DNA from: Coprinellus micaceus
Taxonomy: Eukaryota > Basidiomycota > Agaricomycetes > Agaricales > Psathyrellaceae
Length of the DNA stretch: 64,000 nucleotides
NCBI GenBank assembly: GCA_951394405.1
Contig: OX596346.1
Span: forward strand, 2,170,001 to 2,234,000
Reading direction: 5' to 3'
The notes below the pieces were generated by a model. It worked only from the letters and a program-made list of their open reading frames with translations. It did no database searches and was not told where the DNA came from. Shown piece after piece: positions 1 through 11,769 of the stretch. Position numbers and translations under genes: made by a program. Within the stretch, counting starts at the first letter, position 1, and the number at the start of each line of letters is the position of its first letter.

Positions 1-1858
1 AGATTTTGAGAGGTTCGACCTCCTCGCCGTCCTTGTCCATGAGCCCTTTGGGGTAATGCTGAACAGGCCGTTTGTCCTCGTCGAAGGCTGGATAGGTCAT
101 GAGCATTCCGATCAGGAGGGAACTGAAGGGGATAGACGTACAGGTTTGGGCGAGTTTGTCGAAGACGCACTCGCCTTTCTCGTTGGTGAAGAAGGCGTTC
201 CCAGAAATGGCCCTGAAGTCTCCGCGTTGCGATGGGACTTGGTGGAGGAGTATCCAGAGCAAGCTCCACAGCTCGTCGGGTATCCAGCGGGTATACATGA
301 ACTTGCCCCATGGTGTCTTCGGCTCCGCGACCATCCTGCAATCCACGGTAGCTCGCCAGGCGTGGAGAAGGGCCCGCTTGTCGTCAGGGGCGAATGCATA
401 TGGCTGTCAAGTATGTTCGTAAATATCACGGGAAAACACAAGACAGGAACTTACCTTCGCCTTCCTCGCGCTCCGATCCTGGAAAAAAGTTGCGGCCATC
501 TCGTAGAGCACGAATCCAAAAGAGTACCAGTCCACTTTCGGTCCGTAGAAGACATGACGACCCTCCGTCTCATCAGGGTCAGCAAGCCTCCATCCCCTCT
601 GCACTTCGTAGTCGACCTTCGCGAGACGTTCCATCTCGGGAGCCATGTAGAGTGGCGTCCCGCAGGGCAAGTAAGCGTAGAGGCCGTTCGCGTCGAGCGG
701 CGCCTGACTTTTGGAGACGTATGCGATTCCGAGGTCAGTGAGACGCATATTCATCTGGTCACTGAGGAGAACATTCTCAGGTTTGATGTCGCGGTGAATG
801 ATCCCAATGCTGTGGAGGTACTCGATCGCAGCAGCCTAGGGATAAATTGAGGGGAGCAGCGACTTAATAGATAACTGAAGGACGTACAATCTGAGCAATC
901 CAGCGAGCATAATTTTGTGCAACCGGGAAGCTGGAGGAGTTGGGGCGCTTGAGGATCTCCGAGAGGTCGCAATGGTGGAGTTCCTGGTGGTGGCCATTAA
1001 GAACGATACAATGCTGAGAAGAAAAAAACAAGGGAGGGTACTTACATATACAAAGACATACTTATCGAGGGGTGCAGGGACATCCAAAAACGCGTGAATC
1101 CTTGCAATGAAACCCCCGTTCGAGTAGGGACCAGTGATTGCGCCGATCAAGCGCTCATTGGCCCTGACCTCTGAGTGGCTGTGGTAGGTCAAGCAAAACC
1201 TTTTCTCCATCTCCTTCACAAAGACATAAACGCCATCCTCGGCGCCCCGCCATCTCGAAAGGTGGGCGACGTAAGTCATGCCCTGTCTCCCGTCTCCCAG
1301 CGCCTGACGATATACAATCCTCACTGGCCGATCCAGATCTAAACCGTCAGATACGGCAGCCGAAGGGTATCTCCCAAGGAGACCTCCAACCATGTCCGAA
1401 GCTCCAGACGGAGCCCGCTTGGCAGACTGAGGGGACGCGAGTGGCCCGGGAGTGGGGATACTCGTTGGGACCCAATGCTGATTAGCCGAGGACTGGGTTG
1501 ACACCTTCCTGGGCCTAGTCGAGGACGCCTTCCTCGCCCGCTTCTCAGGAGTGCGAGGGACAGCAGAGATCTCCAGACCCGAGAGCGCTTTACCGAGTCC
1601 GGAAGAGTCCTCAGCGACACGGGTCCGCTGAGAGTCAGAGCTACTGTCGGATCCCGAATAGGAGGACACGAGGTTGGTGTCGCTGTTGGTTGGACTGGGA
1701 AAGATACTTTTGGTCGGGTTGCTTCTCCCTGAGGCATATTCGCTGGCTCGATAGCCGATAGTGCCGCTCTTTATCATCCTGAAGACGCCCGAGCCGGTAC
1801 GCGGAATGTAGTCCGTGCCGCGAGGGCCAGAGTTGTCGGGGAGGTTGTAGGAGGGCAT
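1..1858 (-). CDS. Serine/threonine protein kinase (partial, runs off left edge)
   Basis: Four exons are visible: 1858-1046, 1013-888, 835-455 and 403-1, the last continuing beyond the window. About 180 disordered Ser/Pro-rich residues precede a kinase domain. Its glycine loop reads LGDGRQGMTYVA, the probable ATP-binding lysine lies in VFVKEM, the catalytic loop is HRDIKPEN, the magnesium motif is DLG instead of DFG, and CGTPLYMAPE and DWYSFGFVLYEMA form the activation segment and helix F. The layout is AGC-like, but I cannot assign a subfamily. After the activation segment the frame stays open to base 1 through the C-lobe. The ATG at 1858 was chosen because it opens the exon that carries the N-terminus. 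The substrate is unknown. An active enzyme is likely since lysine, HRD aspartate and the metal-binding aspartate are all present. Confidence 0.9.
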
Positions 1859-3106
1859 GGTTAAGGAGCCACTGGTCGAGGAACGGGGGGAAATGAAACG
1901 TGATGGAGCAGGAACCGGGCGGAGGATGTTCTGGTTTTATAGTCTCTGCAAAGATGTCGCCAAGTGAACTCTTTCCGACTCGTCGCATCCCTTTTCGGAA
2001 TATCACCGCCCACAGTTCCTGCAGATTTCATCGCGCAACTCATCCAAGCTCCCAGACGTATCCTAACCTTCCTTTTTCGGAGAAGGTGGATACAAAAGGG
2101 GTTAAGCCCAGCCTCGTTTTCGCGGGAGATGCCGAAGAGCTTTCAGGATGAGTCTCACGAGATAATCATGAGGTCCGTTATCGCTTGATCTTGATGTGAA
2201 TTCATTGTCCTTTCGTTTGGTGCCTCGTGTTTCGTTGACAGTACATTTTTCTATTAGCTTCTATGGTGATATGTGGTTCTGAGTCACAGAGGGTTAGGTG
2301 AGCGTCAGGGAAAGCAACTGGAGTGGTGGAATTTGTCAGGGGTGTCCAGGAACCACCACCGACTCGTGCAGCAATCACGGTGCTCGCATGGTCCGGATGT
2401 CAGCCCGATATGTCTGGTCAGGGGATGCTGCTGCTGAAAACTGGAAGGCCTCAGGGGTACTAAGTCGTAGGTATGATCCAAGGGAGTCCGTGGAGCCCTT
2501 GGTGCGTGCCAGCCGTGGCGGAGCGGGTCGCCGTTCGGCGCACTCAAACTGGGCTGCCTGTGGTGGCCTATTGCCGAGAACACGTCATTATCGGGCTAAT
2601 GGTAGGGCAGGCTACTTTCTCAAGGCTTGTTGTCCTTCATTACTACTTGTTTCCCTCTAGCCCGAATTTCGGTCTGCTCATGCGGAAGCGCGACCGCATA
2701 GTATGGGCGCTTGGGGGTCCCGCTATTTGACAAAACCCTCAGGGTCAAGCTTGATCCCATCGTATGACAATGGGACCGGGTCTAGACTTAGCTGCACAAT
2801 TGCTGCTGATTGGCTGATGGATTGTGGATTGTGGGCTGGGTCACAGTTATCAACGACCACCGCCGCGGTTCTCGAAGAGCCCCCAAGCCCAAGCTGCGGT
2901 CAACGAGAGGACTGGCTACACCATTTCGGGAACTGTAAGAGGGCGGGCGAGACTCAAGCCTTCCCAGTCCAGAGCTTTCCTCGAAGGATACGATGGCAAG
3001 AAGTTGGCAAGAAGGTCCCAAAGATGCCTCGTCAATTAGCACGCACGCGCGAGCGGTCGTCTCATGTATAAAGCGAGTCTTCTTTAGACAGATTGACAGT
3101 CTATGG
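1859..3106. other. Intergenic region with no supported gene
   Basis: This stretch lies upstream of the kinase and downstream of the alpha/beta hydrolase, both on the minus strand. Open frames of up to about 120 codons exist on both strands, but none has recognisable motifs or joins across introns. It presumably holds the kinase promoter near 1860-2200 and the 3' flank of the hydrolase. Confidence 0.5.
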
Positions 3107-4778
3107 CTACAGGTTGGTTCTAAGCTTAGCACCACGGGCGTGGAGATTGGAGTAGAATTCTAAAACAAAGTCACGGAGGTCTTTGCCTACTTCTACTGGT
3201 CGCTCCTGTGCGATCTGAGAGCAACCGTCAGTCAGGCGCTCGTCCGTTGTAAAGGGAATAGAGACTCTTACCAGATGTCCCGCCCCGGCGATTTTGATGT
3301 TACTCGTGTTCTTGGGTCTAATCCAGCATCTCTCCGCGGTAGCTCCAGGCGGCCCGAACTCGTCAGCATCGCTTCGATCCGGGACAATCCAGCGAATAGG
3401 TATCCGTTCGGGAATATTGGGTAGGCCTTGCCACGCTTCGTGTCCCACAGTCCGTTCTGCGAAGACCACGCTTTCATAGATTCCTGGCATCTTCAGCTTC
3501 ACCACAGCGTTACCTTCGTCGTCTGTCGTGTCGTAGATCCCTGCCTCGATATAGATCTTTAGAACATCGGGGTGCCATGCACGGAAGAAGGGGTTCTTGA
3601 GATAGGATGTGAGGACTTCGTCTCTGAATGAGAGCAGGACCGGAGATAAGAGGGATGATCAGAATTTAGCGCTGCGACGACCGGCCTTGGCTTGTCGCAC
3701 TTACCGTGTTTTCCAGGTGTCGCGCCGGACTAATGAGTTCAAAAGAAGACCGTCTGTCTTAGCTTCTGCTTCGTCAAAGATCTCTCTGGTCACGAATGGC
3801 TTGGGGATCACTGGATCAATGAGAACCAGGGAATCGACGAGATGAGGGTAATTTTCGGTTGCAAGTGTTCTGAGGATGAATGTTAGCTCGCTCTCTTGAA
3901 CCGGAGTGGAGTGAGAGCGTACGAGGTGCAGCCACCATAAGAGTGGCCAACGATCATGAGTTTGCGGGAACAGAAGCCGGTTTCCTGCCTCCGCATGGAT
4001 TCCTGGACCGAAAGACGTGGAAGATGGAGAGGAAGGGGTGCGGTGTGCGTATCCGTCGGCAAAAATTTGAAGAAGAAGTTGAGAATGTCGCGTGTGTTAT
4101 CGCTCCAGTCGACTAGGGTGGCATGAGGGAGACGTTGGAAGGTGTCGGAGGGAAAACGCACAGTACTTGGATAGAGAGCCACGGTTAAGGAGCGCTGAGT
4201 CCCCGTGCTGAACCGCCTCCCAACACCAGACCTCGTCGATAAGTGTATCCGCCGTTAGTGAAAATAGAGCGGACAGAGTGGGCTCCCAAATCTGAAGCAA
4301 ACGTCAGTGTCGACCTGCCTCGTGAGGTGAAGGAATTTACCTCTTTCGGGAACCCATTCGCATGAGCGAAGAAGAGAGTTAATCCCGTTCTATTCCTCCG
4401 GTTTATCCCTTTGCGCACGTATCGGTTAATGCAGTTCCACAGAACCTTGGGGTGCCCATCGGTGATCATAGACCCTCTCTCTACCCTCAGCTCATGCTTG
4501 TACCGCGCCTGGACCCACGCCCGTTCCTCCTTCGAGAGAGTACCAGCAGGGGCTGGGGGAATGGGCTCGAATCTTCCTGTCCGAAGGTAGCAGGCCGGAA
4601 TGATGTGAGTTGAAAGGGTATACGGGGCGCCAAACGACGGTGTTCTTTGCTTGGAGGGCAGGGAGGGCCGTTCCAGAGGTACCAGAGGTTCTGGCGGTGG
4701 GTAGATAGGCAACAAAAGCCTAGGAACGATAGCTTCCCATGGGATGATTGGGGTAGGGGGATATGAGTTGTGTTTCAT
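3107..4778 (-). CDS. Alpha/beta hydrolase, Lpx1/peroxisomal-hydrolase-like
   Basis: Six exons (4778-4341, 4291-4162, 4112-3923, 3869-3705, 3623-3272, 3214-3107) encode 460 residues. The fold markers are an oxyanion-hole strand AHANGFPKE after about residue 135, the segment WSDNTRDILNF, the nucleophile elbow GHSYGG with Ser247, a strand ending LVLIDP, and a C-terminal histidine near residue 424 in AGAGHL. This combination is typical of fungal hydrolases related to yeast peroxisomal Lpx1 and of hydrolases next to secondary-metabolite genes; no such cluster is present here. The C-terminus (LRTNL) is not a classical PTS1 signal, so peroxisomal location is not supported. The donor of intron 2 (GTGCGT at 4161) was chosen because it gives the conserved FDWSDN reading. 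The natural substrate is unknown; esterase or lipase activity is an inference from the fold. Confidence 0.9.
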
Positions 4779-5602
4779 GGGTATAGTCTCCCTGGTAGAT
4801 GGTGGTTAGTGCCAACCCGAGGGGCGTAGAGCGTATGTTCACAATGTCGGCTATGGCACCGTCACGTCCGGTGTAATTTCACATGGCCTACAGGCGCGAA
4901 CTTGAACCCAGCTCACATTCGCAGACGTCGCCCGGTATCACATATAGTGGCTTCCTGCTCTGGTGAGGTATGCCCGGTTCAATGTGCTGAGAATCGGTAT
5001 GTCGTCGAGGTCGATGGCAGTTCGGAATAGAGTTGTGTCGAGAAATCTGCCCCTATTCGCCATTGTTTATGCCTATTAGTTTCCGATGGACCGTCGCGAC
5101 CCTCCCTCTCTACCAGTACGTGGACAACGTATTTGAGTCCCCTCGATAGTGCATAGTGTTGACGGCGAAGGAGGAGAAGCAGTTGTGAGTGCCGGCTATC
5201 GCCTCATTCGCTGATCTAACGTCTCTGCCCAGGGGATCTCATGAAAGAAACCAAGCAATTCTCCTCGACCACCGTGGACGAACTCTTCCATTGAACCGCC
5301 CATATGGCTCTGCGCTCTTGTATCTGTGTGGGAGCCTTTGTGGGCTTGGAGCACCATTTCGAAGCTCTTGTCCATCTCGTTCTCAACACGTGGTTCGTGC
5401 TTCACCCCCGACGCTCAAAATGCTCTATCACATTCGGGCACGGAAAAAGTATGGATGCTCGCCGGATGCACAATCAAGAATAGCTTCGAAGCCTTCGAAT
5501 ACTCTGTTGCTGGCCCCAAGATGGTCTCAGCCTCATAAATAGGGTCGCTTGCAGCCCAGTGCCTTCACCTGGTTGCACGTCGCCCGACTGCCAGTAGCCA
5601 GC
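4779..5602. other. Divergent intergenic region
   Basis: About 820 bp separates the starts of the minus-strand hydrolase and the plus-strand S41 peptidase, so it should hold both promoters. Short open frames (for example 5189-5542, +) lack recognisable motifs. Confidence 0.5.
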
Positions 5603-8584
5603 ATGAAATTCTTGCCGTCCCTGTTGGGCCTCTCGCTCACCGCCATCCAGGTGGCGCGATCTGCTCCAGCGACAGACGACCCTTGCGCGAAGATTGCTGG
5701 GAAGGCCTATGCTCTTCCAAGAGACGTCCAGGCGTGCTACAGGTCTTTCCCCTTCAACGAGACGATCCGTCAGAACGTTTTGTCAGTCGTCTCTCGGGTC
5801 TTTGACTTCTACACCTTCGAGGACTACTACGACAAGCTACCTGACCCGTTCCACGACTCGACGGTGGATATCAGGGCAACCATCGACAGGATCAATAAGA
5901 CGGAATATGATGTGAGTAGCGACTCCCGAATCTGCGACCGACCCTTTCTCACAGGTACGCTAGCACGACTACCACTTCATGAAGGATGTATACGAATTCA
6001 CCCTCCGCATGAACGATGGCCATACCCGTGCGTGTGACCGCCTTTTTCGTCTGACATTGCCGTGGCATTGACCCCTCTCAAGGCTTCATGACGTCTTGCT
6101 ACACGGCCTACCAGAACCTCATCCCTGCCCCTCTCATTTCTTTGTACGACTTCAAGAAGCAAGAGCATGGCGTTTTCATCGCTCCAAACAGTGTAGAGCT
6201 CATTGAGCTTCTCGGTGAAGGCTACTACGGGTATTACGACAGCATAGGCTTCGACTGGAAACGGCTTGCTGGCGCTGAGGTTCTAGCTATCGAAGGAGTC
6301 GACCCATACGACTACGTTTCCCGAGTTGCTGACTGGCAAAGCGGCAACTATCTGGACCAGAATATCAGAATCAACTCGGTCTTCACCAGCTATCGCATCG
6401 TCAACGGGGACTACTCTCAGAGGTTCGGCGACCTGGCTGGTCCCGTCGACGTTTCCGCAGCCGACCTCACGTTCAAAATCAAGTTCCCCAATACACCTGA
6501 GCCAGAGGACGTCGTTATCCCGTACTATTCCAACTTGATCGGCTTAGCCTTCAAGGACGGAGCATCGTTGTATGTGAATTCACAACCTGACTTGCCTCAC
6601 GTACCGACAAGTTCTATCTCGTCTTTAGCTGGTCTGCTAACTGCGCCGCGGACCGCAATACAAACGGTGTCGACCTCAAGGTTGTCTGGGGGAGGAATGG
6701 GTCAGAAACTCGTCGCGAGAGAAAGCAGCCGGTGGCCTCTATCCAAGACGTCGACCTCAGCAGGATGAACGCGGCCGCCCTCCCTGACCCTTACCTTCCT
6801 TCGGCCCCCACAGTCCCTGGGACGACCGAGGTGATCAAGTCGTACATCCTCCCAGGAAATAAGACTGGGGTGATGTATGTGAGCTCATTCGCCGGAGATT
6901 ATTATGCCTTCCAGGTGGGAGTTGCGGCCTCTTTGTTCTCTTTCTACCAAGCTGGAGTCAAGAACCTATTGATCGACGTGAGTAACAATGGAGGTGCGTC
7001 GTCGTCGCGTTTCGTTTGGTCTGGACGCCAACGCATGACCACTGACACAAGGGTTTGATAGGCGGGTATGTCTGTTTGGGACATTTCCTACACGGTTGGC
7101 TTGCAGGCTTGGGAGACAAAGGATACGCGTGAGTGCCACCATCTCATTCACCTCGTTTAACTCCACCTAAAGGAAGAAAAGTGGGTTTGATTCGACCAAT
7201 CGTGCAAATCCGTTGGCACAAAAGATTATCAAGGGTGGTATAGACCTGAAGTTGGACTCGTCCTGGTTGTTTTATTCCGCGAATAATTGTGAGTTTGAAT
7301 ACGTCGTCGTTGGGGGTAAACTCCGTAACATAGTTGAACGCTATCTGACAGGGGCATTCACCAACGGGACCCGGATGTATCCCTGGTATGATTATATGGA
7401 TCCGACCATCAACAACACCGTAAACGGCAAGGAGGACAAAACCTCGCAACGCCTTCACGTATGTTACCTTGCGTCTGCGGTCGCTGGAGCTTTCTCTCAG
7501 CAGGCGGTTCAATTGGCAGGACATTTGCGACTTATCGTACATTATCGAAATCCCTACCAAACCGCAGTTCGACCCGAGGTTAGTCCTGGCGCAGTGACGT
7601 GACCATTCCCCTGACCAACCCATCTCTTTCCTGCAGGAATATCGCCATCGGTAAGCGAGATGAATTACGTCCTGGCCGCAATTTGAACACACCCTACAGT
7701 CAGTAACGGGCTCTGCTCATCCACGTGCGCACTGTTTGCGACGGCGATGAGCGACCGACACAAGGTCAAGGTAGCGGTCTTTGGTGGGAAGCCGGGGTCG
7801 GAAATGGAGTACCGGGGTAAGCCGCCAACTGTGCCATAACTCCCTTGCCGCGAATGGAAGCCCTGATCATCCTCTTTGGCTAGCTATGGCTGGGAACCAG
7901 GTTATGGACTTCCCCGACCTTGACACCGAGATCAAGACCACAAACGTGAAGGACGTGAGTATGCTTCAAACCTCAACCTTGATAATTGTGCTCATGTGTT
8001 TTCCGTACCTAGGATCCCCTCGCGCCGCCGGATCTGTGAGTAGTCCCTGATGAGGCGATGACATGCTGTCTGATCCACGAATCAGGATCGTCAAAGCGAA
8101 CATGCGGTGAGTTCCACAGACCCTTTACTTGCTTTGAATGCTTACGATGATCTGAGAACAGACACAACTGGAGAACAGGTCCGTATTTGTTCTACACACT
8201 AAAAATGGGCCCACCTGATTATTTCTTTCATTCTGTAGCATATGCTTCGAGTGATAGCTCGGAGCCGTTAGGTAAGGAGTTACAACAATCTAACCGTGTA
8301 TCTAGCAACATATACCCAGATCTTTCTCGCAGCCTATGTTTCTGCCAGAGCGTCTCGTGCGTCCATTTTATCTATCTCTCTGGACCCCTTCTAAGCTGGG
8401 GTTTTCTTACCCTCAGATCGATTCCCATACACAAGGGATACTTACAACAACCCGCAAAACCTATGGAGCTTCGCGTAAGTTGTGCAGGGACACGTTTTGG
8501 ACCTCAGCTTCCTCGCCCTCAGTGCTAGCAAAATGCTAACGGATTTGGTCTCATAGAGCAAGCGAGCTTTTCGACGATGCTTAA
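5603..8584 (+). CDS. Secreted S41-family (CPAF-like) peptidase
   Basis: The ATG at 5603 opens a signal peptide (MKFLPSLLGLSLTAIQVARS). Eighteen exons fit: 5603-5911, 5964-6027, 6083-6569, 6629-6993, 7062-7128, 7173-7288, 7352-7458, about 7504-7578, 7637-7650, 7700-7816, 7884-7954, 8013-8035, 8086-8106, 8162-8178, 8239-8271, 8333-8356, 8417-8474 and 8557-8584. Family hallmarks are NDGHTRF, the strand KNLLIDVSNNGGG, NIAIVSNGLCSSTCALF with the probable nucleophile region, and the tail RFPYTRDTYNNPQNLW. The encoded protein has about 665 residues and resembles secreted fungal tail-specific-protease-like enzymes that degrade extracellular protein. Several N-glycosylation sequons fit secretion. Six exons are 33 nt or shorter. 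The junction of exons 7 and 8 does not keep frame by one base (see findings), so the gene may be mildly damaged, mis-sequenced or spliced in a way I missed. Confidence 0.88.
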
Positions 8585-9936
8585 TTCAGGCCTTCCCTTC
8601 CGTACATCGCCTGGGTACTCTCCGTGTACTTTCTGTTACACCCTTTCTCTCACACAATACGTCAACCCTTCTGTTAAGGCAGGATCTGGGAGGTGGAGAA
8701 AAGACCTTCGAGTCAAGGCGTTTCCGCTGTATCCACAAGCCCTTTTATGGGGGTTGACCTCGATTCCCGCCTTATGTCTGCCTCCCTTTCTGGTTGGTAG
8801 CCCACCGAGGTGATTGAGGAACTGGGAAGCGCTGAGAGGGCGTAAGCGCCGACTTCGGTGTCTGACTGCCCCATCACTCAATCAGCTGCCCCACTCAGTG
8901 CAGCGCTGCCACGCATCACATTCGCGATTTCGTAACCCTGTCCAAACCATGTTGGATCGCTGGTTCAGGAGGCTTCTGGTCCCACAACCCATCTCTGTCG
9001 TCTGAGGCAGGGTTTTTGCAAAGTGAAGACAAGCTTGGGAGGTCATCTGACGGGTATCGTCCATCTTTGCCAGCTTTTACCTGGGGATGTGTTCAAATCT
9101 CCGCGTTTGATGTTGGCCCTCAAGGATGGCAACTAGGCAACGGGGCCGCAGCGCCTCGTTTCCCCTACTTGTGTGGCCTCTGGAAATCTTGCTCATCTAC
9201 TCCAGAATGGACTCAGGTGGACTATCGGTGGGAAGGCGGCTTCGGGTGCACCTTATGGGCCATCCGAAAGGCAGTGATAGCAACTACTTGGGTCGCACCA
9301 GCAGTTCCGGGTGCCCCTTAAGGTATGTGCTCACCAGCAAACTGATCTGCGTGCAATTCTGAATTCAGTTCGGATATTGGGTTTTGCGGCTGATGCCCAG
9401 TGTACATTCGCGCGTGCACGAGGAAACATACGGTGGATATTTGAAGATATCCGAAAGGCAACTTGAAGTACAAGAGAGAAGCGATGTGTTTGCGATAGGC
9501 AATACAAGCAAACGAGGGAAGGTAGGTACCGCGACGACTCGGGGGGTCAGGGTCATTCAATCGTGGAGCTTCGTTACCTGATTCCAGCGACGCTAATCAA
9601 ATCAATATTTCGGGCTTTAGCGCAGAGGTACCCACAAGATGATGTCTTCAAGAAGGGCCGAGCTTGCGGCATTGAATTGAACGCTCATTGTGGACATCTC
9701 GACAGCATTCGTTTTGATCTCGTGCGGACCTGCAGGCAGTTCCCGTGGCTTTTGTGAAGCCCAGAGTTCAACTTTCCTCTTTACGCTCACCGTCCCTTTC
9801 ACCCATTCGGCCCTGCCATCCTTTTTGTCGCCTGGCGCGTATTGTCTGCATTCTCACCCCTACCAACAAACCTATATATCCTGCGACGATCTTCGCCTAC
9901 ACAAAATCCAGTACCCCCCAGCATCGCACCAAAACC
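8585..9936. other. Intergenic region with no supported gene
   Basis: About 1.35 kb between two plus-strand genes. I see no domain, repeat array or RNA gene. Pyrimidine-rich sequence before 9937 fits the promoter and 5' leader of the next gene. Confidence 0.5.
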
Positions 9937-11769
9937 ATGACCTCAAGTTCTTCAACTGCGGGAATGGACGCCATACCACGACCGAAAATGAGGATTGTGG
10001 AGAAGCCTCCGCAAGGTGGTCGTCCCAAGCATCAGCCATCCATGACCTTCCGCTCAGAAACCTGCTCGACCACCGCTGCTGCTTCGACCTCGAAGAGCGC
10101 CGCACTGCCATGCAGCGCGGCAGTGGCGCAGTCTGCCGCCTCGACGTCGCGACAGAGCCAGCCCCTACCCTCGTCAACGACCATCTCATCACACTCTCAA
10201 ACAGGGAAGTCAATACGGCCTCTACCTTCGGTACCCCAGCTACACACGGCTTTCACCAGCCAATCTGTACCACATTCCGCGCCTATGACGGTTCCAACAC
10301 AGTTCAGTCGCTCTGAGCCTGCAACCCCTCGAGCCTTCGTACGACCCCTGCCTCCAACTCCAGGGCCATCATTGCCGCCAGCCGCAACCCCAGCATCGGT
10401 AACTGATGCTGCGACGGCGCCTCAAACCCAGACGGAGGGGAATACACCCGTGTGCGCGTCAGATCTCACTTCGGGAGCGCTTGTACAAGCGCCAGGCCTC
10501 TTCGCGGTAGAGCCGCTGAGGGTTGTGTCGCGAGCATCTCGAATGCCTCCACCAGCGCCCAAGGACCCACCAACGAAGGGTCCGAAGGGTCCCCCACCCG
10601 CGTTAGACCTTCCTCCTGTTGGTCTTGATAGAAATCCGACACCTCCGCCCTCTACCGCCGCTGGCGCTTCTACGTTTACAACGTCGGATGCTTCCACTAC
10701 CGAAAATCCTGCTTCTGCACTTCTATCACCTCCATCCCAGGATCCGATGCGCAAGGAGACTATGTCCTCATCCAAGTACCCTGATGGTAGATTGACACCC
10801 TCTGCCTCGCGATCCGCGTCGCTTCCGTGTCCACCCACTTCGAAGTCACTTACAAACCCTGATACATCTCGATCGGCGTGTCTACCGAGCCCTGGAGAAC
10901 TAGATGCGGACGATGTGAAAGCGACGCGACTCCTGGAAGAGTTCAGGTCTAAACCTGATCGCGGGCACGAGTTGATGATGCTGGCATCCAAGATGAGTAG
11001 GATGTGGAGCCCCACGAGGTCAGGGACACCTCCACTGCTGGTCGACGGGGTCGGGGAATGGGAGGTGCTCACGGAGATGAGAAAGGAACCTAACCCCAGG
11101 CCGAAGGGGAGAGCGAAGTTAAAACGTTCACGGTCAAACTCTAAATCAAAAGCACTATCTGGCGACCACGAAGGCCCAGAACCACCACTCGTTCCGCCGA
11201 AAGCGAGTCGGAGACAGCAACACACGTTGTCAATACCGTCCGCCCCGCCCCTTTCTTCTCTGGATCCCATCCCGCCACTACCGAAGACTGCTCCTGGCAA
11301 CGCACCTTCTGGGTTGTCTGGCTGGCCTTCAGAAAAATCCATCCCGATACCGAGACTTATCCCCCTTGGGTACGGTGAGGACGACTCGCAACTAGCTACC
11401 GCCTCGACCAAGTTTTTGGAAACCCTCGCGCCTTCAAAGAGGTGTACCGTCCTCACTATCATCAGCAGTATTGCTGAAGAGAGCATTCTGGCATCCCTAC
11501 CCGACTCGGACGACAGTGACACTGAGAACGAGAACAACTTTGGCGTTGGCGGTGACCGGGACGAGGGACAGAGAGCTGCCGGAATGGACCCAACAGTGGA
11601 TAGGAAGGCTACGGAGATTGGGTACGAGTTTGCGAAGAAGACCGGAAAGGTGGACTGGGCGCCCCGGCTGATCAAGAGGTTGAGTAAGAAGTGGGTAAGG
11701 GAGAAGAAGGGAAAGAGGTGGGTTGAGGACGACTACAGCAACGTGTTGGGGTTTCTGAGGAGGTTGTGA
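9937..11769 (+). CDS. Intrinsically disordered Pro/Ser/Thr-rich protein with conserved-looking basic C-terminus
   Basis: A single uninterrupted frame encodes 610 residues from the ATG at 9937. An in-frame ATG at 9745 would add 64 residues, but that sequence is pyrimidine-rich and leader-like, so the later start is preferred. The protein is dominated by low-complexity Pro, Ser, Thr and Ala, with RPLPSVP and VRPLPPTPG motifs that look like SH3-type ligands. The last 55 residues differ: an amphipathic basic segment includes IGYEFAKKTGKVDWAPRL and ends in KRWVEDDYSNVLGFLRRL, and looks folded. I do not recognise the family. Intron-free structure is unusual among its neighbours. A scaffolding or regulatory role is possible but not shown. 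Confidence 0.72.
   Translation: MTSSSSTAGMDAIPRPKMRIVEKPPQGGRPKHQPSMTFRSETCSTTAAASTSKSAALPCSAAVAQSAASTSRQSQPLPSSTTISSHSQTGKSIRPLPSVPQLHTAFTSQSVPHSAPMTVPTQFSRSEPATPRAFVRPLPPTPGPSLPPAATPASVTDAATAPQTQTEGNTPVCASDLTSGALVQAPGLFAVEPLRVVSRASRMPPPAPKDPPTKGPKGPPPALDLPPVGLDRNPTPPPSTAAGASTFTTSDASTTENPASALLSPPSQDPMRKETMSSSKYPDGRLTPSASRSASLPCPPTSKSLTNPDTSRSACLPSPGELDADDVKATRLLEEFRSKPDRGHELMMLASKMSRMWSPTRSGTPPLLVDGVGEWEVLTEMRKEPNPRPKGRAKLKRSRSNSKSKALSGDHEGPEPPLVPPKASRRQQHTLSIPSAPPLSSLDPIPPLPKTAPGNAPSGLSGWPSEKSIPIPRLIPLGYGEDDSQLATASTKFLETLAPSKRCTVLTIISSIAEESILASLPDSDDSDTENENNFGVGGDRDEGQRAAGMDPTVDRKATEIGYEFAKKTGKVDWAPRLIKRLSKKWVREKKGKRWVEDDYSNVLGFLRRL

Noticed and set aside
10422..11675. 417-codon minus-strand frame
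   Set aside because: Lies wholly antisense to the 610-residue plus-strand gene; Gly/Ser-rich composition mirrors the Pro/Ser-rich sense strand, and no motif is present.
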